DNA of 64,000 bases from Dongshaea marina (GTDB lineage: Bacteria; Pseudomonadota; Gammaproteobacteria; Enterobacterales; Aeromonadaceae), in the NCBI RefSeq assembly GCF_003072645.1, contig NZ_CP028897.1, forward strand, positions 2,183,658 to 2,247,657, given 5' to 3'. The notes below the pieces were generated by a model, which had not been told where the DNA came from, made no database searches, and was given only the letters and a program-made list of their open reading frames with translations. Of the stretch, positions 27,319 through 37,800 are shown one piece after another. Positions within the stretch are counted from its first letter, which is position 1. Each line of letters begins with the position of its first letter. Both the position numbers and the translations under genes were made by a program.

Positions 27319-27946
27319 GCAAAAGCGGGTCGAGATCCTCAAAAGGCTAAGAGATGATAATCCCAGTCCACAGACCGAGCTGAATTACAGCTCTCCCTTT
27401 GAATTGTTGATTGCGGTGATCCTTTCGGCTCAGGCGACGGATGTCGGGGTCAATAAGGCAACGGACCGACTGTTTCCGGTTGCAAATACTCCGGAGCAGA
27501 TGTTCGCGCTGGGTGAAGAGGGACTCAAGGAGTACATTAAGACCATTGGCCTGTTTAACTCTAAAGCGAAAAACGTGATCAAGGCGTGTCAGATGCTTAT
27601 TGAGAAGCATCAGGGGCAGGTTCCGGAGGATCGAAAAGCATTAGAGGCGCTCCCCGGGGTGGGTCGCAAGACCGCCAATGTGGTACTTAATACCGCCTTT
27701 GGCTGGCCAACCATAGCGGTCGATACCCACATCTTCAGAGTGAGCAACAGAACCGGCTTTGCCCCGGGAAAAAATGTGGATGAGGTGGAGCAGCGCTTGC
27801 TGAAGTTTGTGCCTGCCGAGTTTAAGGTGGATGTGCATCACTGGTTGATCCTGCATGGTCGCTATACCTGCCAGGCCCGCAAGCCCCGTTGTGGCTCCTG
27901 CCTGATTGAAGATCTCTGTGAATTTAAGCAAAAAGTTGATCTCTGA
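27311..27946 (+). CDS. nth: Endonuclease III (base-excision DNA glycosylase/AP lyase)
   Basis: 211 residues from ATG 27311. The helix-hairpin-helix [13 protein letters not shown] holds the catalytic Lys, the Asp follows in [11 protein letters not shown], and the C terminus carries the [4Fe-4S] pattern C-x6-C-x2-C-x5-C ([17 protein letters not shown]). It removes oxidised pyrimidines and nicks the abasic site. Overlaps the ferredoxin gene, so the two are co-translated. Confidence 0.95.
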   Translation: MNKQKRVEILKRLRDDNPSPQTELNYSSPFELLIAVILSAQATDVGVNKATDRLFPVANTPEQMFALGEEGLKEYIKTIGLFNSKAKNVIKACQMLIEKHQGQVPEDRKALEALPGVGRKTANVVLNTAFGWPTIAVDTHIFRVSNRTGFAPGKNVDEVEQRLLKFVPAEFKVDVHHWLILHGRYTCQARKPRCGSCLIEDLCEFKQKVDL

Positions 27947-28035
27947 TTGCTCGTAGTAACCGCTTTTCAAGTTCAGAGATCAGTTTGGTGCTGAGCCCTA
28001 TACTATGGCTTCGTATCAGCCTGATGGAGAGAAGG

Positions 28036-28326
28036 ATGAACAAACTGCGCTGGGCACTGCTCATTAGTTTTTTTGGGATCGCCTGTTTTCAGGCTCAGGC
28101 CGAAATCTACAACAAAGTATATCACTGTGTGAGTGGAGGTTGCTCCCTCGAGTGTCTCAATAAGCACGGGAACTTTGAGATCATGGGGCGAGGTGCCAGC
28201 AAAATCCTTGTGAGCTACTATCCCAGTGGCCTGAGTGAGTATACTTTAAAACGTGGCCCAGCCGGCGATGAGGTGGTTACTATAGGGAAAGAGCAGAACC
28301 GCTGTAAGATTATTGGCCTGAGATAG
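28036..28326 (+). CDS. Small secreted protein, unknown
   Basis: 96 residues from ATG 28036, which directly follows GGAGAGAAGG; the frame is open upstream but this is the start with a signal peptide (MNKLRWALLISFFGIACFQAQA). The mature part has four to five cysteines (YHCVSGGCSLECLNKHG), suggesting disulfides in the periplasm. No family recognised. Confidence 0.65.
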   Translation: MNKLRWALLISFFGIACFQAQAEIYNKVYHCVSGGCSLECLNKHGNFEIMGRGASKILVSYYPSGLSEYTLKRGPAGDEVVTIGKEQNRCKIIGLR

Positions 28327-29637
28327 CCTTTTTGCTGCCTGATATAGTTTCGAATCATTGAGGCCTTTGTCCCAAAATTTGATGGTCGGTTGTCAGGGGG
28401 GCATTTAGGATCAGGCAGCCAATAGCTCCCTGGTTTGTACCACAGGTGTCGCTGAAGTCTGGATTCGACCATCACCGGCACGCTGTACATCCGAACCTCT
28501 CCCTAAATTATTTGCCTTCTCTGCGCCATGCTTCGCGTGGGGCTTTCACAGAGAACTTCCCCTTCAATCTCTATGGAGCCGGCTATCACCCCAGCTTGCC
28601 CATCCCAGCTCGGTATCCATACCTCGCGTTCAATGACTCAGTGAGCCATTTCACCCCTGCGGCAGAAGGTTGGTGAACTTGAAATCAGTACACCTTTGTA
28701 TGAGCAACGGATCTGAGACATGACTGACCATCGCAGGTTTAACAGATTTGTCATGGATTAGAGGTAGGGCTTACAGCGTGTCACAAAAATCATCCGCAAC
28801 CCAAATCAGAAAAATGTTTAATAAACAATCAGTTCTGACCGTGAGTAAAGTAAATGCTCAATACTCAAGTCATTCCTGCGACTCATCTTGTTATTCCTTT
28901 ACCTCTCAGACAATCTGAGTACGATGTCTTCCTCTACAGCAACAGGTAGGATCCCTGCTAAATGGGATTGTTTCAGTGGCTCTTGAGCTCGTAATGAAAT
29001 ACGGAAAACTAAGGTGGTTAACGGTAGTGAAAAGTCGCTCTGGTTGTGTCGGTGACAAGGGGCAGTGGAGCTGTCTCAAAACGCTGTTCGTTATCTTCTT
29101 TAATTTCCCTAACTTGGAAAACCGGCTCCCGGCTGATTCAGAACTATCGCAACCATCACAGTGGATCATGGCACAAGTGGTAGAAATCGTAGTTGAGCGG
29201 GTTGGTTTCATATGGAGATACACCCGGGCTCACTACTATCTATTATCTGACAACTCATGGAGTAAGAAATTGAATTTTCCTGATCTATTTGTTCCTCACA
29301 CGTCTAATATGATTCATATGAATCCTTACCAATAATAGAAGAGCACGTTATTAGTAACTGAGTGTAAACTTTGAGCCACGACAAGCTGGCTATTTTTGGA
29401 TTTGGTCAACTCTTGTCGCAAAAGTGCAATCTTAGGTTGATTTTCGATCTTTCGCTCGTATAATTCGCACCTCAAATTAAATGTGAACTTTATTTCGATG
29501 TTTTTAGGAAATACAGTATTCGTTTCCAGAACGTTGCCAGTGGAATTGAATATTATAGGGAAGTAGTGCCTGATTATTGCTATCACTAGCCTTCAGTCTT
29601 TCTCACATGTCTCTAATGGAAGAATCGTATATATAGG
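28327..29637. other. 1.3-kb region without recognisable genes
   Basis: This stretch precedes the NRPS locus. It contains dispersed-repeat copy B and an AT-rich segment (29330-29637) just before the STAS gene. Open frames of 76-119 codons occur on both strands, but none has a convincing ribosome site or familiar content. It may be a decayed gene or insertion scar. Confidence 0.5.
28573..28667. repeat. Dispersed intergenic repeat, copy B
   Basis: Related to the copy at 21822-21932; shared blocks are GGCTATCA, CCCAG.TCGG.ATCCATACCTC, CGTTCAATG and CCATTTCACCC, in the same order and strand. About 70% identical by eye. Confidence 0.6.
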
Positions 29638-29997
29638 ATGAATGATATGTTGAATATTAATGCAGCCAGCAAGGAGTATTATTCTTTAATATCCCTTGAC
29701 GGGGCTCTGGACATCAATAGCCATGAGAGTTTTACTCAGCAGGTAGAAGCGATCTACTCTGTGTCTAATTCTGACATCATCATGGATCTTGAGAAATTAC
29801 GCTACATCAGTAGTGTGGGTCTACGAGCTTTTGTCTTGCTTTTTAAACGACTTGCTGCAAATAACCACAAGCTTGTACTCTACAAGACTCAACCTATGGT
29901 TAAAGAGGTCCTGGTTGTTTCGGGATTTTCAAAGCTGATGCCAATTCATGATGATTTAAGTGAAGCAGAAAAAGTGTTCTGCGAACAAATTCACTAA
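29638..29997 (+). CDS. STAS-domain anti-anti-sigma-type protein
   Basis: 119 residues, a complete STAS domain of the SpoIIAA/RsbV kind. The phosphorylation motif is YISSVGLRAF, with the conserved serine that RsbW-type kinases phosphorylate and SpoIIE-type phosphatases restore. ATG 29647 (fourth codon) has better spacing to AGGA and may be the real start. It lies just upstream of the NRPS, in the same direction, with a terminator-like hairpin between. The matching kinase (39457) and phosphatase (39928) lie on the other side of the NRPS-exporter pair. Confidence 0.85.
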   Translation: MNDMLNINAASKEYYSLISLDGALDINSHESFTQQVEAIYSVSNSDIIMDLEKLRYISSVGLRAFVLLFKRLAANNHKLVLYKTQPMVKEVLVVSGFSKLMPIHDDLSEAEKVFCEQIH

Positions 29998-30027
29998 AAC
30001 TGACTCTTTACCCGGCAAGGAAGGCTT

Positions 30028-30050
30028 GGATCGCCAGTGATCCGGTTTTT
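30028..30050 (+). terminator. Terminator between STAS gene and NRPS
   Basis: GGATC-GCCAGT-GATCC followed by GG and five Ts, 30 bases after the STAS stop. It suggests the NRPS has its own promoter in the AT-rich 170 bases that follow. Confidence 0.65.
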
Positions 30051-30218
30051 GCTTATGGAATAAATATCTATCTTTATTCATTTGTCCTGATATGTGCTGA
30101 AAATTTTTTAAATTTCAGTCGCCATGAGCATGGCGGCTGCCTTCGTATGTTTATATGAGAATTTATTAGTAATTTATTTCAATCTCAGCGCAATCTTTAT
30201 TTTATATCGAGGTTTTAA

Positions 30219-31832
30219 ATGCAAATTGCAGCCAGCCGTTACCTGAAAGGTATGTATCTTTCGTATCAAAAGTTAGATGCCGAGGAAAAGATTCGCTACC
30301 ACCTTCCTTATCTTTTGAAATTGAAGGGCGAGTCAGTACTCGAACTGTCAAGGCTGCAACACTGCTACGAAAGCTTTATCGCTGAACATTATAGCCTTAG
30401 AAGTGAGTTTTTTATTAATGAGAATGGTGAGCTTATTCAGCGTATCAGGGATGATGTTGAAGCCAGGGTTATCAGTGAGGATCTCTCTCGCTATGATGAC
30501 CTTATCAAAGAAGGCTTTGAGCTGGAAAACTCGCCGCTGTGTCGTCTCTATCTCCTTAACGGCGAGGGCGAAACATATCTACTGTTCCTGTTTCATCATA
30601 TGGTTGTAGATGGCAACAGTATCCATGATCTGGTCAAGAGCTTTGTTGACCGCTACGAAGGGGCTGGCTCAGAGTCAGAGATTGCCAGAGTTGAGGATCT
30701 CCAGGGATACCTGGAGTTTGAGCAGGAGAGTATTCAGCTCGCTCTGTCTCATGAGAACGCAGAGTTAGCGCAGCACTCCAATGAGCTAAACCTTCCCTGG
30801 CAGCATGTCACCGCAGATTCTTTTCGGGTAATTGCGCAGACAAATAGCCTGGATCACAACCTTTATGCAAAGTTAGTCGAATTTTCTAAGCAGGAGCAGG
30901 TCTCAGTCTTCAATATCCTGAAGGCTGCCTACGGTATCCTGATCGCCCGTTACTCTCAAACCGATGAGTTTTTGATAAGCTATCCCTTTTTTACTGCAAA
31001 AAATCATTCCGTTCAGGGCTGCTTCGTCAATACGGTATTTGACACCTTTAAGCTTAAGCCGAGCTTCAGGGCGCAGGTCCATGCTCAGTCTATCGATGAT
31101 AATCTGAAAATATCTCGCTATCTTCCGGCTCCTGAGGCTCTTAGCCGGGCAAAGTCGGTTGATGGTTATCCAGCCATCAGTATGACCATGACAGATCTCG
31201 GACACGCTCCCTCTGAAAAATGGCTGGCTTCACCTGTCTCTGTAAACCTTGGGGATAGTGATATCAATCTGGCGGTTCAGCTGATTGATGACACCCTCAG
31301 GTATCAGTTTATCTATTCAAATAAGCTTGAATCACCCATTTTGTCCCGGTTGGGTGAGCACTTTATAAATTTGCTGGCGAAGTTGCTTGCGGATCCACAG
31401 GCGGAGCTTAAGAGCATCGATTATCTCTGTGATGATGAGAGATCTCTGATGCTTGAGCAGTTTAACGACACAGACGTTGACTATCCAAAAGACAAACAGT
31501 TTATTGAGCTGTTTGCCGAGGCTGTTCATAATCACCCGGACTCAGATGCCCTGGCCTTTAACGGCAACAGCCTGAGCTATCGGGAGCTGGATGATGCATC
31601 TACACGACTCGCCAACTACCTGGTTGCCCAGCATGGTGCCGGGCCTGAGAAGGTGATCGGTATCCTGTTTGATCCCTGCTTTGAGATGATCATCTCTATC
31701 TTAGCGGTTCTCAAGTCTGGTGCGGCTTATGTTCCGATTGCCGTTGAGTATCCTCTCGAGCGACGCCAGTACATGCTGGAAAACAGCGAAAGCATTCTCC
31801 TGCTGACCCACTCTGATCTTCAGGGGAGATGA
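30219..31832 (+). CDS. NRPS part 1: condensation domain and start of adenylation domain 1
   Basis: ATG 30219 follows GAGG. Residues 1-390 form a condensation domain with the active-site motif HHMVVDG (codons from 30592). From about residue 425 an adenylation domain begins: LSYRELDDASTRLANYL (A1) and LKSGAAYVPIAVEYP (A2). The frame stops at 31832 after LLLTHSDLQGR, in the middle of the adenylation domain. The next frame starts with an overlapping ATGA and carries the rest of that domain, so this is one gene split by a missing G in the run at 31823-31826 (CAG-GGG-GAG-ATG if restored). Having a condensation domain first suggests a fatty-acyl or externally supplied starter. Confidence 0.9.
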   Translation: MQIAASRYLKGMYLSYQKLDAEEKIRYHLPYLLKLKGESVLELSRLQHCYESFIAEHYSLRSEFFINENGELIQRIRDDVEARVISEDLSRYDDLIKEGFELENSPLCRLYLLNGEGETYLLFLFHHMVVDGNSIHDLVKSFVDRYEGAGSESEIARVEDLQGYLEFEQESIQLALSHENAELAQHSNELNLPWQHVTADSFRVIAQTNSLDHNLYAKLVEFSKQEQVSVFNILKAAYGILIARYSQTDEFLISYPFFTAKNHSVQGCFVNTVFDTFKLKPSFRAQVHAQSIDDNLKISRYLPAPEALSRAKSVDGYPAISMTMTDLGHAPSEKWLASPVSVNLGDSDINLAVQLIDDTLRYQFIYSNKLESPILSRLGEHFINLLAKLLADPQAELKSIDYLCDDERSLMLEQFNDTDVDYPKDKQFIELFAEAVHNHPDSDALAFNGNSLSYRELDDASTRLANYLVAQHGAGPEKVIGILFDPCFEMIISILAVLKSGAAYVPIAVEYPLERRQYMLENSESILLLTHSDLQGR

Positions 31833-34800
31833 GCGCTGTCTTTTCCAATACCATAGCCTTGGATCAATTGAACTATGGGGCCCAAAGCGCTCGCCTTGAT
31901 AGCTGTGCTCCTCTTAGCCAAAATCTGGCCTACATCATCTATACCTCAGGGACCACAGGTAACCCAAAAGGGGTGATGATCGAGCATGGCACACTAACTA
32001 ATCTGTGTTTTTGGTTTAGCCATACCAATGATCTTTCTCCTTCGAGTGCGACAACTAAATATGCAGGATTTGGCTTTGATGCGAGTGTTGTTGAGATCTT
32101 TCCATCCTTAATCTCTGGTTGCTGCCTGCACCTCATTCCCAAGGAGATGAGGCTGAACCTGCCTGAACTCTATGACTACTTTAAGGCACACAGGATTGGT
32201 TTTTCATTTTTACCCACCCAGTTCTCAGAGGTGTTTTTGCAAAATCCTCTCGATGATCTCAAGCATGTGATGGTTGGGGGAGACAAGCTCAAGCAAGTCA
32301 ATCTGGACTCACCAACCACGGTCCATAATGGCTATGGTCCGACCGAGGCAACGGTTCAGACGACAGATTTCGTTGTCGACCAGGAATATAGCAATATTCC
32401 TATCGGTAAGCCGATCGCAAACTACAAAGTCTATATTCTTGATGAGAACCTTAACCTCTGCCCATTGGGTGTTCCCGGTGAACTTTGTGTTGGGGGGCAG
32501 GGGCTTGCCAGAGGTTACCTCAATCGTCAGGACCTGACCGATGAGAAGTTTATTCAGCACCCGCAATTTGGGCGGATCTACCGGACCGGCGATCTGAGCC
32601 GTTGGAAAGCGGATGGCAATATTGAATTTCTCGGGCGTCTCGATTTCCAGGTGAAAATCCGCGGCTTCAGAATTGAGCTTGGAGAGATCGAATCTCGCCT
32701 GACCGATCTCGAACAGGTTAACGATGCGCTGGTGCTCGCCCTGGATGATGCCAATGGCAACAAATACCTCTGTGCTTATTACGTCAGTCACAATGACATT
32801 GATGAGACTGAGTTGCAGCGCGAGCTGTCCAAGCAGGTTCCTGATTATATGATCCCGGATATCTTCATGCACATGCAGGAGTTTCCTCTGACACCCAATG
32901 GCAAGGTCGATCGACGCGCCCTGCCAAAGCCGGATAAAAACCTGCTGACGCCTGAATATGTTGCTCCCCGCAGCCACAGCGAAACACTGCTCGCAAATGA
33001 GATCGCATCTTTGCTTCGTTGTGAGCGCGTTGGTGTAGCAGATGACTTCTTTAAGCTTGGTGGTAGCTCCATCACCACGGTTGCCCTAATCGGCAAACTA
33101 TCCAGGTTAGGCTATGGCATCAGCATCTCGGATATATTTAAAAACCCTAAAGTTGAGGATCTCGCATCAGTTCTTGACTCATCTGGCAAGGTTGAGAAGA
33201 TTTCACATGCTCCAGATCTTGAATATTACCCTGTTACCAGCTCTCAGCGCGGGATCTATTTAACGGAGAAGCTGCAGGGGCCTAGTACGACTTATAACCT
33301 TTACCTGAGTATCCATATCGATGGCACTTTGGATAAAGAAAAGCTCGGACTTGCGATTGACAGGCTTGTGGCGCGCCATGAGTCGTTAAGAATGTGCTTT
33401 GACTATATCGATGGTGAAGTTGTTCAGTCTGTACTGCCCCAGGTGACAATCAATAAGAAGATCAAGAAAATATCCGAATCTGAAATTGAGAGTCATATCT
33501 GTGATTTTGTTCAGCCTTTTGATCTGAAGAAAGGCCCTCTTTTTAGCGTTGCCCTGTTTGAAATAGAAAGAGACAGCAGCGTCCTGGTGCTAAATATGCA
33601 CCATATCGTTGTCGATGGACTGTCTGTTCAACCTCTGGTCAAAGATCTCTTTGCTCTGTATGACGATGAGGAAATTAAGCTTCCTGAGATAAACTACAAG
33701 GACTACTCATATTGGTACACCCATGAGTACCTCACATCTGACTCTTTCCTGGAGAATAAATCCTATTGGAGGCAGCAGATCGAGGGGGCAAGTGCAATTG
33801 AGCTTCCTTATGAAAATGCTAAAACCGCGCTCAACGCTGAAGATCGCAATAATGAAACGGTTCGGGTAGATATTCCGTCCGAACTGGCCAAGAGGGTCGG
33901 GACATTTTGCCAGCAGCATAGCCTGACCCCCTATATGTTTTATGTCGGGATCTGTGGTCTTGTATTGTCAAAATATGCACGCACCAGTGATGTGGTATTT
34001 GGTGCTGCAGCATCCGGACGCCTAGATAGTGCTGTTGAAGATATGGTCGGCATGTTTGTTAATACCTTGCCACTGCGCTTGCCTGCCGAAAATGACAGTA
34101 GCTTTGAGACATATTTTTCAACGGTCAAAGAGAGCTGCCTGAACTTATTAAAACATCAGGGATATAACTTTGAGCAGGTCATTCAGGAGCTGGGAAGCAG
34201 CTATAACTCGCTGGTTGATGTCTTCTTTAACTATTTTGAGAGCGAGTCATCCTATACTAGTGCGGACTTAAAATATCAGGTGAATACACCCGATCCAGAG
34301 GTTGCGAAGTTTGATCTCACCCTGATGGTCAATAAGATTTCAGAGCGCTTTGTGTTAAGTGCAGATTACCGCTCTGCGCTGTTTAGCCAGGATATGATCA
34401 TCCGTATGATGAATCATTTCCTGCAGGTTGTGGATCTTGTGCTCAGCTCTGACTATACAAAGGAACAGCTTAGTCAAATTGCATTGATTACCCAGCCCGA
34501 AAAGGCCCAGATCCAAGAGGTATTTAATGACACCTATCAGGAGTACCCGCAATCGAAGACTCCGATAGCCCTGTTTGAGGAGAGTGTTGCCAATAATCCT
34601 GATGGGGTCGCGCTGATCTTTGAATCTGTGAAATTAACCTATGCAGAGCTCAATCACAGGGCAAATCAATTGGCGCACTACCTGCTCGAAGATGCAGGGG
34701 TGATTCCGGGGAGTAAGATTGGAATCCTGGTCGATCGCTCCATAGAGATGATGATTAGTATGCTGGCTGTTCTGAAGACGGGGAGTGCGTATATCCCCCT

Positions 34801-37800
34801 GTCTAAAGAGTATCCACAAGATCGGATCGCCTATATCCTGGACGACTCACAGAGTTCACACCTGATTGTATCTGATCAATTCGAAAAACAGATGGGTGTG
34901 ATCGCGGATTCAGGTCAGCATCAGCTGCTGAATATCAATCAAATCGACTATCAACATAAGTCAACTCAATCCACAGGGATCCAGTACGGCATTGAGGATG
35001 TGATGTATATCATCTATACCTCAGGGACAACAGGGAACCCTAAGGGCGTTGAAATCAACTCAGGGACAGTGACCAACCTGGCTGCGGGTCAGATCAACCG
35101 TTTTGGTGTGACTTCGGATGAGGTCATTTTGCAGTTTTCTGAAATTTCATTTGATGCCTCAGTGGAACAGATCTGGATCGCTTTTGTGCGCGGTTGTTCA
35201 CTCCTGTTGATCCGTAAAGATAAGCTGCTCGATGCTGCTGAGTTTGAGAAATACCTGGTTGAGCATAAGGCAACCCATGTCCACGCTGTTCCTGCTTTTC
35301 TCAATAGCATTGATTTGACCAATAAGTCTTATCTTAAGCGGGTGATTGCCGGTGGCGATGCCTGTACGGTTGAGCTGGCTAAGAAGTTTGTGGCTGACTG
35401 TGATTTCATCAATGAGTATGGTCCAACCGAAACAACCGTTACCGCGGTGCAGTACCATATTCCGAGAGGCAGCGAGCTCTCGGCGATGAGTTCATTGCCG
35501 ATAGGCAAGCCCCTGGCCAACTATAAAGCCTATATCCTGGATGAAAACCTCAACCTTTGCCCCATCGGGGTTCCGGGTGAGTTATGTATCGGTGGTGCAT
35601 GCCTGGCCCGTGGCTACCTGAATCGACCTGAGCTGAATGCTGAAAAGTTTATCTACCACCCTGAGTTGGGTGAGTATATTTACCGCAGTGGCGATCTGGC
35701 TCGACTGAGATCCGATGGCAATATTGATTTTCTGGGGCGCATCGACTTCCAGGTCAAGATCAGAGGCTTCAGGATTGAGCTTGGCGAAATTGAGTCACGT
35801 ATCATAGAGATGCCTGGTGTCACGGATGCCCTGGTGCTTGCCCTGGACGATGATCAGGGGATGAATTACCTGTGCGGTTATTATGTTTGTTCGACTGAAT
35901 TGACTGATTCAGAGCTCACTCAAGAGCTTAAAACCCACTTACCTGATTACATGATCCCAAGTGCATTTGTGCGGATGGATGCCTTCCCATTGACACCCAA
36001 TGGCAAGGTGAACCGAAAGGCGATGCCTAAGCCTGAGATCACATTTGAGAGTGATTATGTCGAGCCTCGTGACCATGTTGAGGAGAAACTCTGCATGCTG
36101 TGGGAGAAGGCTCTTGGATTACCCCGTGTAGGCATCTGTGATGACTTCTTCCGCATCGGTGGTAACTCAATCAAGGCGATCGGCTTTATCTCAGAGGCTC
36201 AAAAATTAGGCCTTAATCTGAAAATTAATGATCTCTTTAAAAACCCGACGGTCAAAGAGATCTCTGAAAATGTAGATATTCAGGCATTTGATCTCAATAG
36301 CAACCTTGATCAGATCAAGAGCAAATTGACGACACCACCAAGTGAGCAGCTTCAATCCGAGATAGAGCATGAGAGAGAAAAGGCTCTGACCCGTTCTAAG
36401 TTTTGGCTGAATCAGCTGGAACAGGGTGATATTTCTGAAAAAATTAACGGTTCTTCTGTTTTGGTCACCGGAGCCACGGGGCATCTCGGAGCGCATATCA
36501 TTTTTGAACTACTGTCGCAGGGTAGGGAAGCGATCGCTCTGGTCAGGGGGCAAAGTGATAGCCATGCACGTGAGCGTCTGGAAGAGAAGCTTGAATACTA
36601 TTTCGGTGATGACTACAAGCCGTTCCAGGATAAGCTGCAGGTGTTTGCAAGTGATCTTGAGAAGGCCGATCTCGGATTAACTCAGGAGTGCTACCAGGTC
36701 TTAACTTCACGACTGGATGCAATCATCCATTCAGCTGCAAATGTGAGTCACTATGGTGAGTATGAGGCTTTCTACCGAACCAACGTACTCTCGACTGAGA
36801 ACCTGATCGCTCTTGCTGAAAAAGGCTCCCAGGTCGGTTTTCACTATATATCGACTCGCTCTGTTTGCGAGGGAGTCCTGATCAAAGACCGTCCGGTGGC
36901 CTCCTATGCCGAGTGTGATACCCCTGAGATTGAAGATAGTATTGATAATGTGTATTTGAAGACCAAGTTACTTGGGGAGCATAGGGTTATTGACGCAAGA
37001 ACGCGGGGGATGAACGCCTGTATCTATCGTGTAGGTAACCTTGCTTTTAACTCTAAAACACTCAGGCATCAGTCGAACTTAGAGAGTAATGGTTTTTATC
37101 AGACCCTTAAGAGCTTTTTCAATATGGGGATGATATTTGATAGTTACCAGGTTGAGATGTCCTGTGTCGATAAAACCGCACAAGCGATTTGTAAGATCTT
37201 TGATAAAAAGGCCCTGCAGAGCGGTACTTATCATGTATATAACCCAAATCGGGTCAAATACGCAGAGCTCTTTTCTGCAGATGATAATCCGCTGTCAATC
37301 CAGGTGGTTTCTGTGTCCGAATATATAGATGCTTTAAAAGAGCGCGCTGAGAGTGAAATCTTTAAGGGCTATGTTCAGGATCAGCTGCTGCATTTAGGCT
37401 GGATTGAACATCAGTCTGGAGAGAGCACTCAGGCTATCCTGACCCAGGAGATCACCAATAAGGCATTGGCCATGCTTGATTTTGACTGGGGTGAGCTCAC
37501 GGCAACGCATCTGGTTGATATGATGAAGAATGCCCTGAAATCACGGATTGATTATCTATCCGGACACACTCTGTTTGAGAATCTCGATGAGCAGACTGTA
37601 GCTAAGCTGGCACTGAAATCGAGGCTTTCATCCTACTCCGGCGATCAGAGAGCGAGCCTTGAAAGCGATAGTAACGGATTAAGCTTGCTGTACTCAGGAT
37701 TTGCCAGCTTGTCGTTGGCTTCTCCCGGAGGCTGGGAAGGGACGGTGCGGATCTTGTCTGAGAATAGTCTTGTGAATACAGGATCATTATTGAAATCGAC

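Noticed and set aside
28976-29335. 119-codon open frame upstream of the STAS gene
   Set aside because: No ribosome-binding site, no recognisable motif, and a comparable frame exists on the other strand; left as unexplained region.
30130-30150. Sigma-54-type promoter before the NRPS
   Set aside because: TGGC is present but the GC of the second element at the right spacing is not.
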